Positions 36,598 to 46,136 are shown, counted from the stretch's first letter. The stretch: DNA of 64,000 bases from Reyranella massiliensis 521 (GCF_000312425.1 NZ_HE997181.1:133002-197001); one strand, 5' to 3'. Numbers and translations: made by a program. Notes: generated by a model from the sequence alone, not told the origin.

Positions 36598-37749
36598 ATG
36601 AAGGTTCCCACGCTCCTCGGCAGGATGACTGCCGTCTTCCGTCAGTCCGGCGCCATGGACAAAGGGAAAGGCAAGGTCACTGGGGTGATCGCCCTGACCC
36701 TGGGCGGCCTTGCCGTGCTGGCGGTGCTGGCATTTCATTTTCCGCAGTATCTGACGACGCCGGATCTCCGGAAGAAGTACGACGTCGCCGTCCTGCGCGA
36801 GATCATGCTGGTCGGCATGGTGATCGCGGGCGGCATGGCGATCGCCAACCTGATCCAACTCCGCAATCGCTGGCTGAACGGCACGGCGCTGGCGTTGATC
36901 CTCCTGGCGGCGGCACTGGGCGGCCATCGCGTGCCGGTCGGCGACTTCCCCGACAACGTGCCCTATGTCGGCCTGGATTGGTTCATTATCGACCTTCTCG
37001 GCTCGAGCATGATCTTCATCCTGATCGAGAAGATGTTTCCCCTGCACCGCAATCAGCCGGTGTTCCGGCCGGGCTGGCAGACCGACTTCACGCACTTCAT
37101 CGTGAACCATCTGCTGGTGGGGCTGGCACTGCTGATCGTGAACTTCGCCATCCATCGGCTGTTCGGCTGGATGGTATGGCCGCCGCTGCAGAAATGGGTG
37201 GGTGGCCTGCCGTTCTTTGCCGAGTTGTTCCTCGTCATCCTGGTCGCCGATCTGGTGCAGTACTGGACGCACCGCGCCTATCACGAAATCCCCTTCCTCT
37301 GGCGCTTCCATGCCGTGCATCACAGTGCCGAATACATGGACTGGATGGCGGGGTCGCGGCTGCACCTGTTCGAACTGCTGACGACACGCGTGTCGATCCT
37401 TGGCATGCTCTACGTCCTGGGCTTCAACCAGACGACGACCGACATCTACATCGTGATCGTCGGCTTCCAGGCCGTGTTCAATCACGCCAACGTGCGGGTG
37501 CCGGCGATCTTCGCCAAGGCGCCGCTCAAGTGGCTGATCGTGACGCCGGACTTCCATCATTGGCATCACAGCTCGGAGCGCGAGGCGATCGACCGCAACT
37601 ATGCCGCTCACTTCGCCTTCATCGACTACATCTTCGGCACGGCCGTGAAATCGGAGCGCCGCTTCCCCGGCAAATACGGTGTGTTGGGCGATTACATGCC
37701 GCCGGGCTTCGTGCACCAGCAGCTCTTCCCTTTCACTTGGAAAGGTTGA
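36598..37749 (+). CDS. Sterol desaturase/fatty acid hydroxylase family protein
   Basis: A 383-residue multi-pass membrane diiron enzyme. The family's histidine boxes are visible: HRAYHEIPFLWRFHAVHHS, NHANV and HHWHHSSE. Such enzymes hydroxylate or desaturate lipids, carotenoids or sterols with O2. The hydrophobic N-terminal half holds four to five additional helices. The start at 36598 has no clear ribosome site; an ATG at 36655 is an alternative. It is divergent from the helicase and overlaps the MFS gene by 17 bases at the 3' end. Confidence 0.88.
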   Translation: MKVPTLLGRMTAVFRQSGAMDKGKGKVTGVIALTLGGLAVLAVLAFHFPQYLTTPDLRKKYDVAVLREIMLVGMVIAGGMAIANLIQLRNRWLNGTALALILLAAALGGHRVPVGDFPDNVPYVGLDWFIIDLLGSSMIFILIEKMFPLHRNQPVFRPGWQTDFTHFIVNHLLVGLALLIVNFAIHRLFGWMVWPPLQKWVGGLPFFAELFLVILVADLVQYWTHRAYHEIPFLWRFHAVHHSAEYMDWMAGSRLHLFELLTTRVSILGMLYVLGFNQTTTDIYIVIVGFQAVFNHANVRVPAIFAKAPLKWLIVTPDFHHWHHSSEREAIDRNYAAHFAFIDYIFGTAVKSERRFPGKYGVLGDYMPPGFVHQQLFPFTWKG

Positions 37750-38911
37750 GCTGGGAGGGGGCAACGCGGCGTTGCCGTTCGGCGAGCAGCGAGAGGAGTG
37801 CGGCCACCACAAGCGCTGCCGCGGCGGCGAGCGATGGCGTCGAGAGACTGCCGGTGGCGTCGTAGACATAGCCTGCAAAGATCGGACCCAGAATCTGGCC
37901 GAGGCTGAAGGAGACGGTCATCAGCGCGATGCTGCGGCGGGGATCGCCGGTGCTGCCTTGGCGGGCCGCGACCAGACCGAGCGCGGTCAGGCCGACGAAC
38001 GTACCGCCCAGGAAGATCGCTGCGACGATCACGCCGGCCGTCTGCACCCAAAGGGCACTGGCCGCCACGCCCACGGCTTCGACGAGGTTCGCCACGACAT
38101 AGGCACGCATCACGCCCCATCGGGCGCCCAGCGCCGTCCAGAGCGCGACCGACGGCACGGCGCTCAGGCCAACCACCAGCCATATGTAGGGTTCGAGATG
38201 GGCGATGGCCGGCGCGCCGCGCACCAGATCGACGATGAAGGTGGCCGTGATCACGTAGCCGAAGCCGAACAGGCCATACGCCACGATCAGCGCGGCGAAG
38301 CCCGGCGAGGCGCCGGCGGCACTCTGCGTTCGTGCGGTCTGCGGCATAGCTTCGTCGGGTGGCACCAAGGCGGCAACGGCGACGACTGCGGCGAAGGACA
38401 GAGCGGCGCTGGCAAACCAGAGCGTCTGCCAGGAGGCATGTGCCGTCAGCAACGCCGCGACCAGGATTGCGGAAAGGGCGATGCCGCCGCCGACCCCCGC
38501 AAAGTGTACGGCGGAGAGCGACGCGCGGCCGGCGGCGGCGAGACGGTCGAGCACAAGGGCCGAGCTGAAGATCAGGACAAAGGCGCTGGCGGCTCCGGCG
38601 ATCAGTCGCAGTGCGATGAAGAGCGGCATGGTCGCGGCCGCGCCCATGCCGGCGAGGCAGATCGTATTGACGGCGAGCGCGGCCAGCAACCAGGTGCGCC
38701 GAGAGCCGGGAAGCCGTAGCGCCCCCAGCAGGGCGCCTGCGAGATAGCCGATGAAATTGGCCGAGGCGATCAGGCCGGCCTGGCTCTTGGTGAGCTGCAG
38801 CGCTTCGACCATCGGCGGCAGGATCGGCGTGTAGACGAAGCGTCCGATGCCGAGGCCGGCCGCCATCGCCAGAAGACCGCCAATCGCGAGCAGGAGAGGG
38901 CGTTTTTTCAT
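37733..38911 (-). CDS. MFS transporter, YbfB/YjiJ family
   Basis: A 392-residue, 12-helix major facilitator. The opening LLLAIGGLLAMAAGLGIGRFVYTPILPPM is characteristic of the YbfB/YjiJ group (GxGRFxYTPxLPxM). The substrate is unknown for this group. The start at 38911 (MKKRPLLL) places the motif at the N-terminus; a longer frame to 38965 is open. It is divergent from lysS by 70 bases, which must hold both promoters. Confidence 0.9.
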   Translation of the reverse strand: MKKRPLLLAIGGLLAMAAGLGIGRFVYTPILPPMVEALQLTKSQAGLIASANFIGYLAGALLGALRLPGSRRTWLLAALAVNTICLAGMGAAATMPLFIALRLIAGAASAFVLIFSSALVLDRLAAAGRASLSAVHFAGVGGGIALSAILVAALLTAHASWQTLWFASAALSFAAVVAVAALVPPDEAMPQTARTQSAAGASPGFAALIVAYGLFGFGYVITATFIVDLVRGAPAIAHLEPYIWLVVGLSAVPSVALWTALGARWGVMRAYVVANLVEAVGVAASALWVQTAGVIVAAIFLGGTFVGLTALGLVAARQGSTGDPRRSIALMTVSFSLGQILGPIFAGYVYDATGSLSTPSLAAAAALVVAALLSLLAERQRRVAPSQLNLSK

Positions 38912-38981
38912 TGCAGGCGCGGCACTTTGGGCGCTTCGCGCAATTGACGCAATTGGCCCCCGCACCTAGTTTGCCCGATCC

Positions 38982-40583
38982 ATGTCCCAGATTGATCGTA
39001 CCCTCGCCGAGGCCGCGCGCGCGTGGCCGTTTGAAGAAGCCCGCAAGCTCGTCGCCCGAATCGGCGAAAAAGCGCCGGCGAAAGGCTACGTGCTGCTCGA
39101 GACCGGCTATGGCCCGTCGGGGCTGCCGCATATCGGCACGTTCGGCGAGGTCGTGCGGACCACGATGGTGCGCCAGGCGTTCCGGCGCCTAAGCGACGTG
39201 CCGGCGCGTCTGTTCTGCTTCTCCGACGACATGGACGGGCTGCGCAAGGTGCCCGACAACGTGCCGAACAAGGAGATGCTGGCTCAGCATCTCGGCAAGC
39301 CGCTGACCGCGGTGCCGGATCCGTTCAGCAACGAACATCCGAGCTTCGGTGCGGCCAACAATGCGCGCCTGCGTGCCTTCCTCGATTCCTTCGGCTTCGA
39401 GTACGAGTTCCAGTCGGCGACCGATTGGTACAAGTCCGGCCGTTTCGACAAGATGCTGCTGGCCATGCTGCAGCACTACGACGAAGTGCAGGCGGTGATG
39501 CTGCCGACCCTCGGCGAGGAACGCCGAGCGACCTACTCGATCTTCCTGCCGATCTCGCCCAAGACCGGGCGCGTGCTGCAGGTGCCGCTGGTCAAGCTCG
39601 ACGCCGATGCCGGCACGATTGCCTATCGCGACGAGGACGGCACGCTCGTCGAGACGCCGGTCACCGGCGGCAACGTCAAGCTGCAGTGGAAGGCCGATTG
39701 GGCCGGCCGCTGGTTCGCCCTCGACGTCGACTACGAGATGTACGGCAAGGATCTCATTCCCTCGGCCGAGCTGTCGGCCAAGATCGTGAAAATTCTGGGC
39801 GGCAAGCCGCCGGAAGGTTTCAACTACGAGCTCTTCCTCGACGAGGAGGGCAAGAAGATCTCCAAGTCCAAGGGCAACGGGCTCTCGGTCGAGGAGTGGC
39901 TGCGCTATGCGCCGCCGGAGTCGCTGGCGCTCTACATGCAGCAGCAGCCGCGGCGTGCGAAGCGCCTCTACTTCGACGTGATCCCGCGTGCCGTCGACGA
40001 CTATCTCTCTGCCGTCGAGAAGCTGCCGGCCGACGAACCGGCCAAGGCGCTGGAGAATCCCGCCTGGCACATCCATGACGGCAAGGCGCCCGCCAACACG
40101 GCGGCCGGCGTCACCTTCGGCATGCTGCTGAACCTCGCCGGCGTGGCCAATACCGAAGACAAGGACGTGTTGTGGCAGTATCTGCGCCGCTACGTGCCGG
40201 GTGCGACGCCGGAGAACGCTCCCTATCTCGACCGGCTGCTGGCCGGTGCTGTGGCCTACTACCAGGACTTCGTGAAGGCCTCGAAGAAGTTCCGCCTGCC
40301 CAACGACAAGGAGCGTGCGGCGCTGCAGGACCTTGCCGCGACTCTGCGCAAGATCGACGAGACGGCGACGGCCGAGGTCATCCAGGACGAGGTCTACGAG
40401 GCGGGCAAACGGCACTTCGCCAAGGAAGAGCTGCGCCAGTGGTTCAAGGCCCTCTACGAAGTGCTGCTGGGCAGCGAGCAGGGGCCGCGCATGGGTGCGT
40501 TCATCAAGCTCTATGGCCGCGACAACGTCGTGAAGCTGATCGAGCGTGCGCTCGCCGGCGAGGATCTGGGCAAGGCAGCCTGA
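38982..40583 (+). CDS. lysS: Lysyl-tRNA synthetase, class I
   Basis: A 533-residue class I LysRS that charges tRNA-Lys. The HIGH-type motif is PHIG (residues 49-52) and KMSKS is KISKS (292-296). The C-terminal half is the helical anticodon-binding domain. Class I LysRS is typical of archaea, spirochaetes and alphaproteobacteria, which replace the usual class II enzyme with it. No class II copy is in the window. A cupin gene follows after 2 bases. Confidence 0.96.
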   Translation: MSQIDRTLAEAARAWPFEEARKLVARIGEKAPAKGYVLLETGYGPSGLPHIGTFGEVVRTTMVRQAFRRLSDVPARLFCFSDDMDGLRKVPDNVPNKEMLAQHLGKPLTAVPDPFSNEHPSFGAANNARLRAFLDSFGFEYEFQSATDWYKSGRFDKMLLAMLQHYDEVQAVMLPTLGEERRATYSIFLPISPKTGRVLQVPLVKLDADAGTIAYRDEDGTLVETPVTGGNVKLQWKADWAGRWFALDVDYEMYGKDLIPSAELSAKIVKILGGKPPEGFNYELFLDEEGKKISKSKGNGLSVEEWLRYAPPESLALYMQQQPRRAKRLYFDVIPRAVDDYLSAVEKLPADEPAKALENPAWHIHDGKAPANTAAGVTFGMLLNLAGVANTEDKDVLWQYLRRYVPGATPENAPYLDRLLAGAVAYYQDFVKASKKFRLPNDKERAALQDLAATLRKIDETATAEVIQDEVYEAGKRHFAKEELRQWFKALYEVLLGSEQGPRMGAFIKLYGRDNVVKLIERALAGEDLGKAA

Positions 40584-40585
40584 AC

Positions 40586-41242
40586 GTGGGCGATTCGGTC
40601 GTTTTCGACTATCTCAATCCGGATGTTCCGCCAGGGTTGCGGCTCCTCGACGTGCCGTTGGTTCGCGCCGACGCGAAGTCGCTCAAGGGCTACGGTGAGG
40701 TCGTGCGCGACCCCAAGAAGCACCGGATCGAGATCGTTCCCTGGCCGTTGACGGGCTGGCGGCGGCTCGATGCCGGCACCGGCATCGAGGGCGGCACGAC
40801 CGAAGGCATCTTCGCCTGCGAGTGGAGGGGCAACGAGCTGATCGGCCGCAACGAGGCGGTCGGCGGCCATTATGTCATCGGCTTCCGCGATCAGCCGGAG
40901 ACGGCGAGGTCCGGCGTGAAGTTGAGCGATGGCCGTGTTCTCCTGTGGCATTGCAACTACCACCCCGACGGCGGCCAGCTCTTCTGGCCGCTCGATGGGC
41001 GCCCGTTCGTAGTGCCGGTATCGTTGCCGGGCGACGACCTGAAGCCCGAAGCTTTCAAGGCCTTCTGGTCGGACGGCACCTTCGGCATCTACATCCATCC
41101 CGGCGTCTGGCACGAAGGTGTGTTTCCGGTGAACCCGACGGGCCGGTTCTTCGACAAGCAGGGCAAGGTGCATGCGCGCGTGAGCTGCGACCTCTCCCGC
41201 GAGTTCGGTGTCCTGCTCAACGTGCCGCTGCCGCTCTCGTGA
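40586..41242 (+). CDS. Ureidoglycolate lyase (AllA)-like cupin
   Basis: A 218-residue cupin-fold protein with the AllA-like signature HPGVWHEGVFPV near the end, plus GGHYVIGF and PVSLPGDDLKPEAFKAFW. AllA releases urea from ureidoglycolate in purine breakdown, but this protein is longer than typical AllA (about 160-170 residues) and no other ureide genes are nearby, so the substrate is uncertain. The start is GTG at 40586, 2 bases after the lysS stop, implying cotranscription. Confidence 0.68.
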   Translation: MGDSVVFDYLNPDVPPGLRLLDVPLVRADAKSLKGYGEVVRDPKKHRIEIVPWPLTGWRRLDAGTGIEGGTTEGIFACEWRGNELIGRNEAVGGHYVIGFRDQPETARSGVKLSDGRVLLWHCNYHPDGGQLFWPLDGRPFVVPVSLPGDDLKPEAFKAFWSDGTFGIYIHPGVWHEGVFPVNPTGRFFDKQGKVHARVSCDLSREFGVLLNVPLPLS

Positions 41243-41447
41243 GGGCCTCGAGGTAGGCCGCCACCAGCCGCACGACTTCGTTCTCGAAGGCGCGGCAGCC
41301 GAGAAAGGGCTGCTCTTCCAGCATCGCGGCGCGGATGGCTCCCATCATGCGCGACAGCACGAACACCTGTTCCGGTCTCAGGGGCGGCAGCACGGGCTGC
41401 GATCCGCGTCCGACCTGTTCGCTGGCGCGGGCAATAACGAAGGCCAA
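41217..41447 (-). pseudogene. TetR-like C-terminal domain remnant
   Basis: A 76-codon frame ending in PFLGCRAFENEVVRLVAAYLEAL, which looks like the last helices of a TetR/AcrR regulator (the usual 'FEDELVRLVLAYL' pattern). No HTH half exists upstream: the frame runs into the T-run and stem of a terminator for the neighbouring lipoprotein gene. The first available start is a TTG in the terminator tail. I read it as a decayed regulator fragment; a short real protein cannot be excluded. It overlaps the end of the AllA-like gene by 26 bases. Confidence 0.5.
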
Positions 41448-41481
41448 AAAAAGGGGGCGCGAACCGCAAGGTTCGCGCCCC
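41446..41481 (-). terminator. Intrinsic terminator (minus strand)
   Basis: A perfect 12-bp stem GGGGCGCGAACC / GGTTCGCGCCCC with a tetraloop. On the minus strand it is followed by seven T's (41452-41446). It serves the lipoprotein gene upstream at 41562-41771. Confidence 0.92.
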
Positions 41482-41487
41482 TCTCAC

Positions 41488-41550
41488 TTGCCTAGGCAAC
41501 GCAGTCGGGCCGTGGTGGGTGGGTGGGAGGACCGAGTTCGTACCTAGGCA
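41488..41550. repeat. CCTAGGCA palindrome and repeat
   Basis: TTGCCTAGGCAA (41488-41499) is a perfect 12-bp palindrome, and CCTAGGCA occurs again at 41543-41550, between the lipoprotein stop and its terminator. It could be a small regulatory or mobile-element scar. Two short copies only, so significance is unclear. Confidence 0.4.
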
Positions 41551-41561
41551 GAGCTCCTCAA

Positions 41562-41771
41562 CTAGCGTCTGGGGGCCGTCGCGGCGCCGACGCCGGCGCC
41601 AACGGCGCCGCCGACCAGGGCGCCCGGCAGAAGGCCAATCGGCGTCAGGGCGCCGATCAGCGCGCCCGTACCGGCACCAATTCCGCCGCCGGTGACGGCT
41701 CTCTGGCCCCATGTCTCGCCACAAGCGGCGAGGCCGAGGGCCAAAGCGGAAGTGGTGATGAATTTCAACAT
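41562..41771 (-). CDS. Glycine-zipper lipoprotein
   Basis: A 69-residue lipoprotein. The signal peptide ends in the lipobox LGLAAC (Cys17). A glycine-zipper stretch (GGGIGAGTGALIGALTPIG, ALVGGAVGAGVG) follows, which inserts in or packs on the membrane. Such small proteins are common in alphaproteobacteria and their roles are unknown. The ATG at 41771 has GGGAG about 10 bases upstream. A terminator lies 80 bases downstream. Confidence 0.88.
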   Translation of the reverse strand: MLKFITTSALALGLAACGETWGQRAVTGGGIGAGTGALIGALTPIGLLPGALVGGAVGAGVGAATAPRR

Positions 41772-41867
41772 ATTGACTGGCTCCCAGTGGCTTGGCTGAC
41801 AACAGGAACACCGTCCTGCCGCCGCGCGCTCGGACAACAACGACCGCGGAGGTGTACTGTTCCATAA

Positions 41868-42434
41868 ATGGCCCTCTGGCGCTGTGTCCTTCCTGTGATC
41901 CTGACCGTGCTCTGGGTCGCCCCGCCGGGGCGGGCGCAGACCGTGGGCGGGGCGGACTATGCCCCGCAGTACGACTTCTCGGAGTTCTGGGCGGCCACCG
42001 ATGGGCGGCGTTTTCAGGTGGTCGTGGCCGGCAATCCCTTTCCGGCGCTGCCGGCGGACGAGGTCATGCACCGCCTGCTGCCGGTCATGCAGGCGAACAA
42101 GCCCCGGCCCAATCTCACCTTCACCTACGAGACGCCGCCTGAGGAAGTCCGGCCCAGCTATCGGCTGGTTCTGATGTTCGACCCCGCCAACGACCTGACG
42201 GCGGCGCGGGTCTGCGCCGGGCAGGCCTTCCTGAAGCCGCCTACTCCGGGCCGGGTCTATGTATTCGGCGTCTACTGCCGCAACGACCTCGCTTTGTCGC
42301 AAACCACCGCGTGGACCCCGGCGGCCGGTCCCGACGATCCGCGGCTGGGCGCGATGTTCGCCCAGCTCTTCCTCGTCCTGTTCGACGACCGGCGCTGGCG
42401 CCGCTTTCCCTTCGAGCCCCGGTTTGGCCGCTAA
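41868..42434 (+). CDS. Exported hypothetical protein
   Basis: A 188-residue protein with a clear Sec signal peptide (MALWRCVLPVILTVLWVAPPGRA, cleaving before QT). The mature part has no recognised domain; two Cys (in ARVCAGQAF and GVYCRND) could form a disulphide. It contains a RPSYRLVLMFDP segment. It is divergent from the lipoprotein gene and 72 bases upstream of a small membrane protein gene. Confidence 0.78.
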   Translation: MALWRCVLPVILTVLWVAPPGRAQTVGGADYAPQYDFSEFWAATDGRRFQVVVAGNPFPALPADEVMHRLLPVMQANKPRPNLTFTYETPPEEVRPSYRLVLMFDPANDLTAARVCAGQAFLKPPTPGRVYVFGVYCRNDLALSQTTAWTPAAGPDDPRLGAMFAQLFLVLFDDRRWRRFPFEPRFGR

Positions 42435-42506
42435 GCCAAGGCAACGCGCGGCTTGGCCGCCGGTTCAGGATGTGCGACTGGTCCGCTCTCGTGGTGGGAG
42501 AAGCCG

Positions 42507-42800
42507 GTGAATCAGGATCTCGAAGTCTGGTTGATGTTCTTGCCGTTCTGGCTGCTGGGGACGGTCGCGATCGTGGCGGCGCTCTGGCACGGCGTGCGTT
42601 TCGCGGTCGTCCACGCCCGCGCACATGCGGCCGGCCATGTTCCCAAGTTCTCGCTGACGCGCCGGCTCCATTGGCACGAATTGACCGACGATGGCCGCCA
42701 CCACCTCAAGCGGGCCTTTCAGAGCTTCTTCATCTTCTTCGGTTTGACCGCTCTTGGCCTCGCCTGCGTGGCGGGATGGGTATTCTGGCGTTACGGCTGA
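42507..42800 (+). CDS. Small two-helix membrane protein
   Basis: A 97-residue protein with two hydrophobic helices: one near the N-terminus (LMFLPFWLLGTVAIVAALW) and one near the C-terminus (FFIFFGLTALGLACVAGWVFW), with a His-rich soluble loop between (HARAHAAGHV, RRLHWHELTDDGRHHLK). No family is recognised. The GTG at 42507 with GGGAG 6 bases upstream is the best start. The His-rich loop might bind metal, but that is speculative. Confidence 0.7.
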   Translation: MNQDLEVWLMFLPFWLLGTVAIVAALWHGVRFAVVHARAHAAGHVPKFSLTRRLHWHELTDDGRHHLKRAFQSFFIFFGLTALGLACVAGWVFWRYG

Positions 42801-42811
42801 GGACGAACCCT

Positions 42812-42931
42812 CTACTCGGCCGTCAGGGCGACGACTTCGTACTCGCTGGAGGGGGCGAGCTGAATGACCGGACCACAGGCATTCACGATCATCAGCAGTA
42901 CGCCGAGGGCGGTGCAAAGCCGGAGGAGCAT
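42812..42931 (-). CDS. Very small lipoprotein (39 aa)
   Basis: A 39-residue peptide with a lipoprotein signal: MLLRLCTALGVLLMIVNAC, where NAC is a plausible lipobox, followed by a 20-residue tail. The ATG at 42931 has AAGGAGAG upstream at normal spacing. It is convergent with the small membrane protein gene (11-base gap) and divergent from the monooxygenase gene. It is below the length most callers report. Confidence 0.55.
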   Translation of the reverse strand: MLLRLCTALGVLLMIVNACGPVIQLAPSSEYEVVALTAE

Positions 42932-43095
42932 GACGAAACTCTCCTTCTGACCGACAAACGCCGCCTGCTGCGGTTCGGTTGCCCTCGGTCTTGGATTGTT
43001 CGCCCCTTTTGCAGGTCGGCAGAGGGCTGTCAGTGGGTTCTGCCCTGCCGCCACGCCGCCCTGTATGCTGGAACAAAATCTGAGGAGGCACCGCC

Positions 43096-44709
43096 ATGAC
43101 CGCCGATACCGAGCGCTGGGACGTCATCATTATCGGCGCAGGCCTTTCGGGCATGTACCAGCTCCTGAAACTGCGCCAGCTCGGCTTCAAGGCGCATGGC
43201 TACGAGGCCGGCGGCGGCGTCGGCGGCACCTGGTACTGGAACCGCTACCCCGGTGCGCGCTTCGATTCGGAGAGCTGGACCTACGGCTACTCCTTCTCGC
43301 CCGAGGTGTTGAAGGAATGGAGCTGGAAGGAGCACTTCTCCGGCCAGCCCGAGAACCTGCGCTACTGCGAGTTCGTCGCCGACAAGTTCGACCTGCGTCG
43401 TGACATCACCTTCAACACGCGCGTGACGTCCGCGCACTGGGACGAGGCTGCCAATGAGTGGGAGACCACGTTCGAGAACGGCAAGCGCGCCCGCGCGCGT
43501 TTCCTGATAACGGCCCTCGGACCGCTTTCGTCGCCGACCATGCCGGTGATCCCCGGCGTCGAGGACTTCAAGGGCGAGGCCTGGCACACCGGCCTGTGGC
43601 CGCATCACCCCGTCACTTTCGCCGGCAAGCGCGTGGCGGTGATCGGCACCGGCGCCTCGGGCGTGCAGGCGATCACCGAGATCGCCAAGACGGTGGGCCA
43701 TCTCACCGTGTTCCAGCGCACGCCCAACTGGTGCACGCCGCTGCGCAACAGCCCCATCGCGCCGCAGGAGATGGAGAAGATCCGCGCCCGCTACAACGAG
43801 ATCTTCGCGCAGTGCCGCGACAACTGGGGCTGCTTCATCCACACCGCCGACCCCCGTCACGCCACCGAAGTCACGCCCGAGGAGCGCGATGCGTTCTTCG
43901 AGGAACTCTACAACATGCCGGGCTTCGCCTTCTGGCAGGGCAACTTCCGTGACGTGTTGATGGACCAGAAGGCCAACGACGCGCTCACCCAGTTCGTGAT
44001 CAAGAAGATCCGGGCGCGCGTGAAGGACCAGAAGCTCGCCGACAAGCTGATCCCGACAAACCACGGCTACGGCACCCGCCGCGTGCCGCTCGAGAGCGGC
44101 TACTTCGAGGTCTACAACCAGCCCAACGTGAAGCTCGTCGATCTGCGCGAGACGCCGATCGAACGCATCACCGAGAAGGGGCTCAAGACCAGCGACGCCG
44201 AATACGAATTCGACATGATCATCTATGCCACGGGCTTCGACGCCATCACCGGCGCCTTCGATCGCATAGACTTCCGCGGCCGCAATGGCGAGAAGCTCCG
44301 GGACAAGTGGGCCGACGGTCCGCACACCTATCTCGGCCTGAACGTCGCGGGCTTCCCCAACATGCTGACCCTGGTCGGTCCGCACAACGCCGCGACATTC
44401 TGCAACCTGCCGCGCTGCATCGAGCAGAACGTCGAGTTCGTGAGCGATCTTCTGGAGCATATGCGCGACAAGGGCCTGACCCGCATCGAGGCGACACCCG
44501 ACGCCGAGGAGACCTGGACCGCCCATGTCCACGATACGGCGGCGCGGCTGCTGCTGACGAAGGTCGATTCCTGGATGACCGGCGTGAACAAGAATGTCGC
44601 CGGCCGTCAGAAGCGCACCTTCATGGCCTATGCCGGCGGCGCGCCGAAGTATCGCCAGAAGTGCGAAGAGATCGTGGCGAAAGGCTATGAGGGCTTTGCG
44701 CTGACCTAG
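43096..44709 (+). CDS. Baeyer-Villiger-type flavin monooxygenase
   Basis: A 537-residue FAD/NADPH monooxygenase of the cyclohexanone/phenylacetone monooxygenase type. It shows the first Rossmann motif GAGLSG (14-19), the region GGTWYWNRYPGARFDSES, the BVMO fingerprint FKGEAWHTGLWP (about 158-169, matching FxGxxxHTxxW) and the second Rossmann motif GTGASG. It inserts oxygen next to a ketone to give an ester or lactone. GAGGAGG precedes the ATG. It ends convergently with the MocR gene, overlapping by 4 bases. Confidence 0.93.
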   Translation: MTADTERWDVIIIGAGLSGMYQLLKLRQLGFKAHGYEAGGGVGGTWYWNRYPGARFDSESWTYGYSFSPEVLKEWSWKEHFSGQPENLRYCEFVADKFDLRRDITFNTRVTSAHWDEAANEWETTFENGKRARARFLITALGPLSSPTMPVIPGVEDFKGEAWHTGLWPHHPVTFAGKRVAVIGTGASGVQAITEIAKTVGHLTVFQRTPNWCTPLRNSPIAPQEMEKIRARYNEIFAQCRDNWGCFIHTADPRHATEVTPEERDAFFEELYNMPGFAFWQGNFRDVLMDQKANDALTQFVIKKIRARVKDQKLADKLIPTNHGYGTRRVPLESGYFEVYNQPNVKLVDLRETPIERITEKGLKTSDAEYEFDMIIYATGFDAITGAFDRIDFRGRNGEKLRDKWADGPHTYLGLNVAGFPNMLTLVGPHNAATFCNLPRCIEQNVEFVSDLLEHMRDKGLTRIEATPDAEETWTAHVHDTAARLLLTKVDSWMTGVNKNVAGRQKRTFMAYAGGAPKYRQKCEEIVAKGYEGFALT

Positions 44710-46136
44710 CGAGCACCCATCCCGAGCGCGCGCGCCAGGGCCCTTGTCCGCGAGAGGGCCTGGTCTTCAGGGATGTTGGTGAAGCTCAGCATCAGGCCCG
44801 AGTCGCGCGTGCGTCCGAGATACTGGGCGGAGAGCGCGGCCGGCAGGAGCCCGTGCCGGAAAGCACGGCACGCGAGTTCGACATCGTTGCCCTGCTCGGG
44901 AAAGCGGGCGAGCAGGTGCATGCCACCCGGACGCAGGGTCATTTCCAGCCGATTGCCGAAGGTACTGCGCAGCGCCGTGGCAAGAGCGTCGCGCCGGGCG
45001 GCATAGAGGCCGCGCATGCGCTTGAGATGCCGACCGAAGTGCCCTTCGGAAAGGAAGTCGGCGACGACGCGCTGGCCCAACACGGGTTGGCCGTGGGCGG
45101 TGGCGCGCTTCGCCTCGATGACCTGCCGAATCAGGGAGTGAGGCACGACGAGATAGCCGAGGCAGAGGCCGGGGAAGAGGGTCTTGCTGAAGCTGCCGGC
45201 GTAGATCACGCGGTCGGCGAGATCGAGACTCTTCAGCGCCGGAAGCTTTCGCCCGACATAGTGGAACTCGCCGTCGTAATCGTCTTCGACGATCCAGGCG
45301 TTCGTCTCGTTGGCCCAGGCAAGGAGTTTCTGTCGGCGGGCCAGGGAGAGGGCGACGCCGAGCACGCTCTGATGGGCGGGCGTGACGACCGCAAGCCGGG
45401 CGCGGGGCGCGTTCGCTTGCGCGAAGTCTACGTCCAGCCCCTGATCGTCGACAGGGATGGGCAGCACCCGGGCCGATGCCGCTTCCAGAGCGTGGCGCGC
45501 CAGGAAATAGCCGGGCTCCTCGAACCACACCCCGTCGCCCGGCTGCAGGAGCAGGCGAGCCATCAGGCTGAGGGCATCCTGATAGCCGCCGGTAATGATC
45601 ACCTGTGTTGCGTGGCACGGCACGCCACGCGAGACGGCGAGGTACGAGGCGATCACCTCGCGAAGATTGGGCAGTCCCGCATAGGCGGGATAGGCGAGGG
45701 CGCCGCCGCTCAGTCGCTTGGCGGCGCGGGCAGTCAGTCGCGTCCACAGAGCCCGCGGGAACGCGTCCAGGGCAGGCAAGCCCAACTGGAACGGCCGCGG
45801 CTCGCCGCCCGATTCCTCCTCGGGCGCGAGCTGCAGCCTGCTGCGTACGGCACGCGTCGGCGGGGCCCCGATCTGCAGGTCGGGCGAGACGATCGTTCCG
45901 GCCGGACCCCGGGAGAGGAGATAGCCTTCGCCGGCCAGTCGGGCGTAAGTCGTGTCCACGGTCCCGCGCGCGACGCCCAGCTCACTCGCCAGAGTACGGA
46001 CCGAAGGCAGCTTCTCCCCGGGCGTCAGCTGCCGCTTGGCGATCGCCGCCCGGATCCGCTGGTAAAGCTGCTCCTGCAGAGGGAGCGCCGACCGCACCAG
46101 GGGCGCGGAAACGAGGCGTTCGGAATGGCGTGGCAT
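44706..46136 (-). CDS. MocR/PdxR-type regulator (GntR HTH + aminotransferase domain)
   Basis: A 476-residue protein. The winged HTH at the N-terminus (LYQRIRAAIAKRQLTPGEKLPSVRTLASELGVARGTVDTTY) is joined by a linker to a fold-type I aminotransferase domain with the PLP lysine 318 in YAGSFSKTLFPG. MocR proteins use PLP to sense vitamin B6 or amino compounds and often repress a divergent gene. The divergent three-gene operon beginning at 46220 is the likely target. Confidence 0.93.
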   Translation of the reverse strand: MPRHSERLVSAPLVRSALPLQEQLYQRIRAAIAKRQLTPGEKLPSVRTLASELGVARGTVDTTYARLAGEGYLLSRGPAGTIVSPDLQIGAPPTRAVRSRLQLAPEEESGGEPRPFQLGLPALDAFPRALWTRLTARAAKRLSGGALAYPAYAGLPNLREVIASYLAVSRGVPCHATQVIITGGYQDALSLMARLLLQPGDGVWFEEPGYFLARHALEAASARVLPIPVDDQGLDVDFAQANAPRARLAVVTPAHQSVLGVALSLARRQKLLAWANETNAWIVEDDYDGEFHYVGRKLPALKSLDLADRVIYAGSFSKTLFPGLCLGYLVVPHSLIRQVIEAKRATAHGQPVLGQRVVADFLSEGHFGRHLKRMRGLYAARRDALATALRSTFGNRLEMTLRPGGMHLLARFPEQGNDVELACRAFRHGLLPAALSAQYLGRTRDSGLMLSFTNIPEDQALSRTRALARALGMGAR

